This document shows positions 54,998 through 64,000 of a DNA stretch of 64,000 nucleotides, piece after piece. The stretch's first letter is position 1; each line of letters opens with the position of its first letter. The position numbers were made by a program, and so were the translations under genes. The notes below the pieces were generated by a model, which saw only the letters and a list, made by a program, of their open reading frames with translations, ran no database searches and was not told the origin of the DNA. Source of the DNA: Rhodeus uyekii (Eukaryota > Chordata > Actinopteri > Cypriniformes > Acheilognathidae); NCBI GenBank assembly GCA_037043235.1, contig JAWRVZ010000138.1:456501-520500 (forward strand), written 5' to 3'.

Positions 54998-57900
54998 TCA
55001 CGGCTGCTGCTGTAGTTTGGTCACCTGACCGATGCCTTTGGTGACTCCCTCTCTGAACAGCAGCTTGGTGCCCACCTTCAGATACTCCGGGTGTTTGATG
55101 AACCTGAACCGAACCACAGCTTTCTCTCCGGTGCGGAGCTCGTCCTGCGGAGAGATCAAACGACAAGAGGCTTTCAGGGAGCCTTTTATTGATTCCTGTC
55201 TCTCTAAGAGCAGAGAGCAGCGCTTGCAACATCAAGGTCATGGGTTTGATCTTTATCTTTTTTTTTTAAACTGGGTTAAAGTGTTTTAAGCCTTTGAACA
55301 AAACCAATCAGATAGGAGGAGAATCACAACATTACAAACTCTGATTCAAAGAAAAGAAGTCGCTGAAAATCAGACAAAAATAAGCGTCTATCAGAGAGGC
55401 ATATAAACGTCTCACCGTTCCTTGCAGAGCCTCAACTGTGGCTGTCTGTCTGACGTTGCCCACATGAACAGTCACCTGGAAGCCCTTGTGGAAAGTTTTG
55501 GCATGGAACAGTAAAACAATCTCTGCCTCAAAGCACCAGCAGATAGTGGGGTTCATCTCGGGACTAACCATCACCATACCCTGCAGAGAACAACCAACAC
55601 TTCATTTACATCCGCTGCAGTGCGAACAAACTAGGGTGGCAAGCACCAATACGATTACATTTAAACCGATTATATCAAGATTTATCTAATATTTCTGAAA
55701 CTGGGTGTGGCATGAGCTTTTAGAGAGGACGAGAAAATAAAAGCTTTTTCATCCCTTTATTCTTATGGTGTTTTATGCTGCAACTCTATATCAGTTGTTA
55801 GTAGAGTTGAGCCGGATATTCGGCTGAAATGAGTAACCGGTACGGATAAAGCACTTTTGCCGAGTACAAGTATTAGACGCATAATACGAGTCAATATCTG
55901 TGCTCGGATTGAATAAAGATTGTAGCTGACTGTGTCTGCGTTCTGTGATAGGCTAGTCACAGCGCCCCTCCCCTACACATACAGATTTGCTGTGTCCCGC
56001 TCTGCTCACTCACACACAGAACACTGAGAAGAGAACAGCTCTCTTTCTCTCTCTGTCTCTCTCTCAGTCACTCAGGTTCACGGGTCTTTTCCATTAACGT
56101 TTAGGGTTTCTTCAGCTTCAGGTTTGTTTATTTCGGTTTGTTTGTAGTAATTACTTATTAACCAGTAGAATTCTGGTAAACGCGGTGTTTGCTAGAATGC
56201 GACTAGCGTTGCGTCTCTGCCTGTCGGAGATTCTTTTTCCTTCTTTTAACCGTCTGCTGGCTCTAACCAGTTCTTTTACTTCACGCAAAAAATGATTATT
56301 CAAAATTATGATTTCTTCATAATTGCAGCAGCATGTTGTATTCATTGTTACAAAACTTGTTCTGTATATATTTTGTTTGTTATTGTGATTAAAACCATTG
56401 ATCTGAAGCTCAATCCTGATGCTGTCAGGATATAGTTTTCTAACCAGCAATAAATATAACAATTTCTGATCAACCCATATCAATTGCATGATTAAAAATA
56501 ACATTAAAGCCCCGTCCATTTCAAGACAACCCGCCCACTTCCGGGTTAGGCCCCGCCCAGTCCGAGTACAGATACAGATAATTCATTTGGTTAACAGATA
56601 CAGATACAGATAATGCTGTTCTCGCTCATCCCTAGTTGTCACCATTTCTGAACTCCCTGAAATGAGGCATTGTAGTCTTTTTAGTTTTTCTTGTGGGAAC
56701 GAACAATCTTCATCACAAACTCAGGGGAAAATAATCAACATTTAAGCATGAAAACCGGTTCTACTTCGTAGAAGGGCATAATAGGTTCTCTTTAATATTA
56801 ATTGGTGCAACCCACCCTAAGTGTAACCACTTAGTTTCATTTTCACAATCCTTCTAGACCCGTCAACCAGTACAAACGCTCACCTTTCGTAATAACGAAC
56901 GGTCAAAGTCACCCAGCGCCAGAGTAGCGGCCTGTCCAGCTCTGAGCACCCTACATCCAGAACGATTCCTCTGGATGCTGCAGACCATCAGCTCCCGAAA
57001 CTTCCCGTCATCCGTGGGTCCGACCACCAGCTGCTCCCCCTCGCGGCAGATGCCACTGCACAAGCACAGAGTCATTACACACTGAACCGCACAGTCAACA
57101 GAGGAGAGAGGAGGACGTGTACCTGTACAGAGTCCCACCAACTACTGTCCCCACATCTGGAACTGTATAGATCTCATCAATCTACAGCAGCACAAAACAC
57201 AGACAAACTCACAAGAGTTAGACAGCTGTTGGGTGGAGGCAGAGAATTAATAGGGTCAAATTAAATTCTGTTTTAAGTTATTGACATAAGGTGACCTGTA
57301 ATTACAGAACAACTTGCTGAAATCAATCATGTCTCATGTAGACAATCAATCACTGTTTCAGCGTGGCAAAGGTCAATAAAACAGCTGGAGAACATGTAAC
57401 GTATCACATGACATCACAATTATAGTCATTCAATCACCATAAACTTGATAGTTTGCTAGAAAAATAACTCTAGAGGAGCGTTCTGTTATAACATGTAATA
57501 CAGTGCAGACACTTATTTTACTTACCTGTTATATAACTTTGCCTGTTGTCTTCATTATTTAATGCATGTCTGAAGTCTTGAAAATAATTATTAACAACAA
57601 TTCATAAACTTGCGTTTATTATGTATTTAAATTGTTTAAGTTTTACCCCTATACTAGTTTTCATTTGAATGTTGATTATTAAAGGGACAGTTTCGCCGTT
57701 AGTGGTTGCTTATTAATTAAAGAGACAATTCAAGTTTGTTGTTTAACGTCGACCTCCTTTTTCCATGAATTTTGTTACGGTTACGTTTGACCACTTAAAT
57801 GAACATTATTTTATTTCACTCTAATGAAATAGACGCAAGTGCTGAATTACACCTCATCCAGGACACTTTATCTGGTGGATTCAAATCGTGGAGTAACACA

Positions 57901-60391
57901 GTGCTGTTTTACTTGCTCAAACAATCATACTAAAAGTCTGTTTGAGTGCGTTTAAAGTTATCTTACAACGTTGCTCTGTGTGTGTTTGCTCAGACACTTC
58001 CTGCACAACATTTGACTTCCAACATGTCTTCTTGCATGATTGACAAGTCAGACAGCCTGTCAGAGTGATATTGCAAGTGCCAAAGACAACAAGCCTCGCA
58101 AGAACGAAATTGACGTACATGATGCGAGTTATTAAATGAGAATGTATATGCTCGTGTTTTTGGTGTCTTTTTACACAACAGTGTTGCCGCGATTTGTTTG
58201 ATGAAGCGATCAGCATTCTCTAAAAAATTTACATACACTGTACTTTGATTCTTGATACAAGCTTTTAATTTTATTCTCCAACAATGCAAAAACAAAGATT
58301 GCTCCCAAAAATCACAAAAAGCGCACGGGATGCTACAGTGTGTTATCCCTCAGACGAGATCAACGACAGGGAGTGAACCGCGAGCGGACCGCGATCCACG
58401 TGCAATGCAAACTCAGCGCATGCACAATGAAATAGCTACGCTAATTAGTCACGAAATAATTATGTGAAGTGGCGAATTTGTCGCTCTTTTGTGCTCAAGA
58501 TATTACATTTCGGCGACATTAACAAATCAACATTAACGAATTGAAAATACTAAGACAAATAGGGAGTTTAGCGGTTCCACTTCAAAAACGTCGACATAAT
58601 AGGAACTCCACTGTATTTCAAACCCAAAATTACCTTTGCTTTAAATAACCTTTGCTTTGAGTTTTCAGATAAAGGTGAAGGATATGTCTAACTTCCGCTT
58701 TTGTGTCAGTCAGTCAGTCAGGTGTGGAATGACGACAGTTTAAACCTGTTGCGGAGGACATTTGAGCTGTAATGAAGAGTAAAACTGCACCTGAAACTCA
58801 GTGAGCTGCTGCATGAGCTCCTCTTGCTCCTTGCTGTTGCTGAGGGGAGGAAGAATGTTAAAGAAGACCTTCAGCAGATCGAGACTCTCCCCCGATACGC
58901 TGGACAGGGTGAAGATGGGCGTGATGCTGCAGGACAACAAGTGACCACAACAGAATTTAATCAAGTGGTTTAAAGCCATGCTCTAATGGTAAAGGTCATG
59001 CTTTGTTCGGGGTTTAGATGTACCTGGGCGACTGTGCAAACTTCTGGGCGGCAGTGACGGCATCGTCTGTCGACGACACCAGCATGGGCACTTTGTTGCA
59101 GCCAGGCTGTTTGAGGATTCGCTCCAGCTGTCGGACCGTACGCTCCACGGTGCCCTTGGCGCACAGGTCCACTTTACTCACAACAATGAAGATGGGCACC
59201 TTCAGCGCCATGGCCAGACCCAAGTGCTCACGTGTCGTGCCCGCTAGGAAGAGTGAGAAAGAAACACAAAACCTCAGACTTTCCAATAGTTTGAAAAGGT
59301 TTGGAAAACAAGGAACCAAGGTGTAGTTCAGACTTCCACTATTCCCCTATTATGACTTTTCAAATATTAACTTTCACGTAGTGCGTAAATCCACTTTGTT
59401 CCACTTTCAAATGATGAAGACTTACTGAATCAAGCTCTTTCTAGAGCTGCTTTATGGAAGAATTTGATGAAGTTTGCATCATTAATTCAGTTATTTTCCT
59501 GTGAAGCTGCTTTGATTCATGATCCAGAGACAGACGCGCTCAGAGCTTGTCATTTATCACAAGAATTCAGTGATTTCAACCACATAAGGTTTCTTTTAGG
59601 TTTCAAACATTTAAATACTCTTAAGTGCTGGCAAAACAATACATTTATACTTTGAAAAATACACACGGATGTCTATAAAAGACGAAATAACAATTCATTA
59701 AACTATAAACTGACAAGGTGTTTTATTAATATCAGATACACATTGTATTGGTAACTATAAACTTCACTCTGTTCTTCTCCCACTTCACCGGCCGCTTAGT
59801 GTCACGTACTTCAGAAGAAGTGACTGAATTGACGTGTAAATCAGACAGATCAGATTCTCTGAACCGCGGCGCAAACTAACACAGCGGCGCCCGTCACAGA
59901 TCAACGAACATGATCATTATAAAGTTTTTTAAGCGATAAAACACATTCACTTCCACATATCTGAGAATCTGAATATCAGGTGGTTGATGAAAGAGCCGAC
60001 AAGTCGGTGACTATTTTGAACAAAAAAGAAAAAACTAAATAAATGACGCGTCGCCATGGAAACAATAAGGCGAAAGTTCCAAAATTGGGGGGGGGGGGCA
60101 AATGTTTACCTCTTCATTGGGAGGGCGTGAATGAAAATAATTGAGAAGCACTGGCTTAACCAATGGTGAAGTTTTAGGGTGGGACTCATGGTTTTAATTA
60201 AATAAGTGGTTATTTTTGCTCTGCTGTGCAGAAACGACACACTTCACCTTTCAGCAGACGGTTCAGGCCAACGCAACACTCATCAGAATGTGACCCAGGG
60301 TTATTTATGTAGGTGAATGATAAGCTTTCGCGGGTCCTCTGACAACCAAAGGCGTTGAGAATCTCGTGTTTTGACGCGCACACATCAGCTG

Positions 60392-60429
<38 letters not shown>

Positions 60430-63400
60430 AAGAGCTCGAGTGCAGCTCACGTCCAGCGGTCAATCTGTCCAAAGTTCATCTGAGTTTAATGATTGGAGAA
60501 CTGAAAAGTCAAACTTGTGGAGGTGCAGCAGACACTCTACACCGTCGTCTGTGTGCGGTTGCATAATTTAGGCATGCTGGTGTCGCGTTGCAGACAGGGA
60601 ATCGTGTTGTCCTTGAAAGACGTGCATGGCCACTCGCTGAAATATCTTCTCTTTCTGACACACGGCTTTCCCAAAACCAAACAACGTAGCGATGTCCAGG
60701 ACCACAACATAGGCACACTTCTTACAGACAAATTTGCAAAATATCACTCTTAAAAACTAAATTGGTTTGAAAATATGGTTATCATTGCACATGACGCGAC
60801 ACAAACACAGCCAATCAGAACATGTTTGATGCTTAACACACGGCTATCCATGCCAGGTTTTGGGCTAATGGAAGTGCAGCTTGAATGGATCTACTGCAGA
60901 AATAGAAATCAAACGATGGATAAAACTCCAATGGTTTTCTGTGGTATGTTGTTTTTTGACTACAGTGTACAGCGACTACCCGAAAAGTAGGGAGTTTGAC
61001 GGTTCAACTTCAAAAACGTCGAGATAACAAGGTTGGCGAGTTAACCGAGCTCCAGATAAGTGGATTCCACTGTATATATTTAACTGTCAGTTAAAAGCCA
61101 CTCTGAACGCTTATTTTATTGCCTTTTTCTGTCACATTTTAGGTATAAATTAGGTATATTTCATAGCTTAAACATTCAAAATTCATCGTTTTAAAAGTGG
61201 ACGCTGTGTTACCATGTTTAATCTTTCTCTAAACCAGACAAAAACACATTGCTAGAAAGGTCTGAGACGCAAGGTCCGAGGTTGGCCACTCTTTTGTGAT
61301 TTAAGTAGCTTTGTGACAGGTCAAAATACGACAAAAACTATTTCAATGAAGTGTGTTTGTCAACAAGCATCTCTAATTCTCATAGTAACCTCAACTTTTG
61401 TGATCTCAACTTCAAATTTGAAACACAATTTGAGTAGACACACGTTTTTGATTTTATAGGGGTGAGAGTTAAATGAGCGCCTGCAGTCACAACTACCGTA
61501 GTCTGACGTCTCCGGTTTCTCTATGCTTTCACTCACGCCCCCCCCCCGGACCAGAGCAGCACTGGGGTATTTTGAGGGGTGGAAGACGGAAGGAATGGGG
61601 GCGACACTTAAGAGCATTGCTACGCATTTCATAAGATCATATGGTAGGATTATCGAGTATCCAGGAGATAAACAGCAGATTTACGGCTCCATGCCAAAAG
61701 CTATTGACGTGTCCAAACATTACACGGTTTATTTGTGTCCCTTTGACATTTACCAGAGCCGTTTCACCAGCAAACAGCAGTCCGATCACACAAACCGTTA
61801 CGCAATCCCAAACGTGCTGTAGATGCTTACCGATGCCCGTGTTGGCACTGACGACAAGCATGGCAAAGTCTGGACAGTAGCTGGTCAGGCCAAAGATGGT
61901 GGTCTTCAGATATTTGTGATGGCCTGCCAGATCAATGAAGGTGATCATTTTTGAGGCGCTCTCACAGATCTCCTCTGCGGTGCGGGACTCACTGTAGTTC
62001 ACCACCTGCATAAAACACACCACAGGCTAGTAGCGCGCACCAGGCAATGTGCCACCAAAACCTTTTAATCGGCATCTGTCATTCCAAACCCATGAGACCT
62101 TAATCTTCAGAAGACAAATGAAGAAATTTACACGGTAAATAAACCTGAGAGGTTTCTGTCCGTTCATTGAAGCAAAACTTAAAATGCCCCGTTACGCTAT
62201 TTTTCAAGGCTTCTGGTTTTATTTTTGGAGGTTTAAATGTATCCAAGTGAAAAATATAATTAAAACTAATAATAGTTAGTGCGATGTCTAAAGAGTGGAC
62301 TATAGACAAAAAAATAAATACTGCTGTGTTTAACATATGCTTTTTTAAACGCATTTTAACCTTTTTTGATATTTAAAGTTTTGGTTACCTGGATCTTCAA
62401 TCCTCAAGTTTCATTGAAAAAATCTTGATTCGTCTTTTCAAAGATTCTTGGGTGTGAAACAACGTTGAGAAACGGATTCGTTTTCATTTTTGGGTGAACC
62501 AAATATAACATGTTTCACAAAAATACTCTAATAATGTTATGTATATTGGAGTTTTAATAGGTGTACATGTCGTCTTAACCATTTTATTCCTCTTATCTGT
62601 TTTATGTATGTCTTTAAATGATGCCAGGAAACAGGAAGCATAAAGGCGGCAGCATGGCCATTAAATGAGGGTCAAACTCCATGATCAACTGGTGTGAAGA
62701 TCTTCTGGACCTGCTCTTCCAGAAACCACATCGTGTTTTATTGGACTTCCAACACTCAAGGATTCTTAACGAGGGTTTCATTATGGTATGGTGAAAATGG
62801 TTGTTTTAAGTTTCAGGTGAATAATGTAAAAACACATCTTTACCTTTCAAACACTCCCAAACTCCATTTAATCGGAGCGCATTTTTATCTCATGTAGTAA
62901 TTGATAAGCTTGTTACCAACTAATCCTTTAAGTTCATGTTGTGCTGATGATAACCCATAATATGCCTTATGGGTGCAGTTACGGCGGGGCGGTGCAGCGG
63001 TGTGTAGCGAGGCAGAATAAACCATTGTAAACCATTTACAAGAGGCAAGAACTGCTACAAAAGTGCGTCTCAAACAAGTAAGGACTTGTCATGAAGCACA
63101 TCGTTCTGAGTCGAGTCGTTTATGGTTGTCAAGCAACATCACAACTGGACATGCTAGCATAGATTCAGTGTTTCTGCTCTTCAGTCAATCCTCTACGGTT
63201 GTTAAACTCACCATTCCCTTGCTGTCAAAGCCCAGGATCTCAATGCTGATGCTCGAGGTCCGTCCCGTCTGGATCTCGTGCAGGTGTCTGAAGAGGTTGA
63301 GTCGCGCTCGCCCTCTCCCGTTGTCCAGCTCTCCCTGCGTAAGGACACCGAGCAGAGTGGACTTCCCCGAGTCCACGTTACCCAGCACAGCCACACGCAG

Positions 63401-63591
63401 GTCCAGGAACTGCAAACAATCGCCGTTAACGTACACTTGACAGTCAAACGCATCAGAAGTGCAAGACGCAGACGACTCGCACCTGCTGGTCATCCGGCAC
63501 TTTCCTGACCAGGACCTCGGCTATTCTGTGGGTCTCGTCCGAGTCGTAGTCGACCTCCCTCTCTCTGAGAACTGTGATGTCTGCGCCCACC
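54998..63591 (-). CDS. gtpbp2: GTP-binding protein 2 (C-terminal nine exons; N terminus outside the window)
   Basis: Nine coding exons on the minus strand: 63591-63483, 63409-63212, 62005-61831, 59243-59024, 58926-58791, 57181-57123, 57055-56884, 55580-55416 and 55144-54998. All phases agree, giving about 459 residues ending VTKLQQQP-stop; human GTPBP2 has 602. It is a GTPase of the EF-Tu/GTPBP1 group, implicated with Pelota in rescuing stalled ribosomes. GTPase motifs: G1 GNVDSGKST, G3 DLAGHHKYL, G4 SKVD. After these come domain II (VPDVGTVVGGTLYSGICREG, VGPTDDGKF) and domain III (VSPEMNPTICWCFEAEIVLL, VHVGNVRQTA, EKAVVRFRF). The first exon here opens with KVGADITVLREREVDYDS. The missing part is upstream. 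Gene order polh-gtpbp2, tail to tail, is as in human. Whether this is fish gtpbp2a or gtpbp2b cannot be told. Confidence 0.94.
55802..56634 (+). mobile_element. hAT-like non-autonomous element (family H2), complete copy, in a gtpbp2 intron
   Basis: Ends TAGAGTTGAGC and (reverse) TAGGGATGAGC form short inverted termini. Flanking octamers gttgttag and gttgtcac share six positions, suggesting an 8-bp duplication. No transposase. Confidence 0.6.
57185..58010. other. gtpbp2 intron sequence, nothing recognised
   Basis: AT-rich; no repeat termini or exon identified. Confidence 0.5.
58010..58613. mobile_element. Tigger-like MITE, family B, right part, in a gtpbp2 intron
   Basis: Matches 9100-9760 in the same orientation ('gcatgattgacaagtcagac', 'ccctcagacgagatcaacga', 'gcggttccacttcaaaaacg') and ends CACTG followed by TA. 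The left terminus is missing. Confidence 0.65.
59510..60153 (-). mobile_element. hAT family H1, copy 2 (truncated, inverted)
   Basis: Reverse complement of the left half of 3610-4721, including the terminus (ATTGAGAAGCACTG), the poly-G/poly-C stretch and 'gaactttcgccttattgttt'. In a gtpbp2 intron. Confidence 0.65.
60395..60427. repeat. (CA)n microsatellite
   Basis: About 16 CA units in a gtpbp2 intron. Confidence 0.95.
60965..61072. mobile_element. Right-end fragment of Tigger-like MITE, family B
   Basis: 'gggagtttgacggttcaact', 'gagttaaccgagctccagat' and the end CCACTG followed by TA match the right ends of the other family B copies. In the same gtpbp2 intron. Confidence 0.6.
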
Positions 63592-63599
63592 CTGAACAC

Positions 63600-64000
63600 A
63601 CACACAAACACTCGTCTTTATCCTCACAAAACCTGCCATGAACATTACAGTAATGTTATACTAAATCGTTAACTGCAATTAAATGACAATGTTCTAATAT
63701 AAATGTTTATCAAATACAATGACCGCATGTTTACACGTTATAATCGCTTCTATTGTCTTTGAAACTCCTGAATGCACTGAGACGCATTTACAGTGAACTA
63801 AAATACACTTTAATTGCGTGTCTAATGAAACTTGGAATTTAGTACATTTAAAGTATCAAATTTAAATGTAATTTTTGAATAACGCGCTAAAGTTAAAATG
63901 ACAAAATACTTGATTTCTTTACGCTTTAATGCAATGAAAGTCCTGCTCACTTCTGCTCGCCTAAAAATACTGGTTGTGAGAAATCAAGACCAGGAAAATC
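63600..64000 (-). other. gtpbp2 upstream intron; possible partial exon at the right edge
   Basis: A donor-like AA/GTGAGC lies on the minus strand at about 63950. The frame before it (...LGEQ plus AA) would join in phase to the KVGADI exon and stays open to the window edge, but its residues do not resemble the expected MAEK-containing exon, so this is not called as coding. Confidence 0.3.

Noticed and set aside
60517..60753. 78-aa plus-strand open frame in a gtpbp2 intron
   Set aside because: No recognised domain; lies between repeat fragments.
1..64000. CRISPR arrays, bacterial operons, prophage
   Set aside because: The sequence is vertebrate; the tandem repeats lack the repeat-spacer pattern.

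Overview
The window is vertebrate nuclear DNA from a ray-finned (teleost) fish. It has GT-AG introns, a 5S-rRNA-derived SINE, DIRS-type tyrosine-recombinase retrotransposons, Tc1, Tigger/pogo and hAT elements, many microsatellites, and two gene pairs with recognisable vertebrate synteny. An otophysan/cypriniform fish is the best guess, from the SINE3-like and DIRS content, but the species cannot be fixed. Exon boundaries were read by eye from splice sites, reading phase and remembered family sequences; no alignment was run.

Layout. 1-5.2 kb is repeats with no gene seen. 5.2-8.4 kb (minus) holds the first six exons of a SAM-domain gene of the SAMD3-like fish family; its 3' part is not visible. 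8.6-13.8 kb is repeats, including a 1.2-kb palindromic MITE and a solo LTR inside a Tigger MITE. 14.1-16.7 kb (plus) is tmem14a (99 aa, four coding exons) with a CCAAT/GC-box/CRE promoter and a Tc1 relic in intron 3. 16.5-18.9 kb (minus) is an alpha-class glutathione S-transferase gene (223 aa), tail-to-tail and overlapping with tmem14a. 22.3-35.8 kb (minus) is a second, intact alpha GST gene (223 aa) stretched over 13.5 kb by two DIRS elements, Tigger MITEs, a SINE and a 12-bp minisatellite. 36-44.6 kb has no gene: a 9-bp GGGAGGTCT minisatellite, a nested Tigger/hAT/LTR block and a Tc1 fragment. 44.7-51.4 kb (plus) is polh, DNA polymerase eta (631 aa, ten coding exons, all phases consistent). 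55.0-64.0 kb (minus) is gtpbp2, missing only its N-terminal exons beyond the right edge.

The genes do not form a pathway. TMEM14A-GSTA and POLH-GTPBP2 are each neighbours in human, both pairs on chromosome 6, so this window joins two ancestrally linked pairs. The GSTs conjugate glutathione to electrophiles; polh bypasses UV lesions; gtpbp2 is a translational GTPase linked to ribosome rescue; tmem14a is a small mitochondrial/ER membrane protein.

The most informative signals are structural. (1) The two GST genes are nearly identical in exons 1-5 and introns 2-4 but clearly diverged in exon 6, which suggests gene conversion or recombinational patching with an edge just inside intron 5. (2) The GST poly(A) signal lies inside tmem14a intron 3; behind the second GST the same block survives but the tmem14a last exon is gone. 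(3) Insertions are nested four deep with readable target-site duplications.
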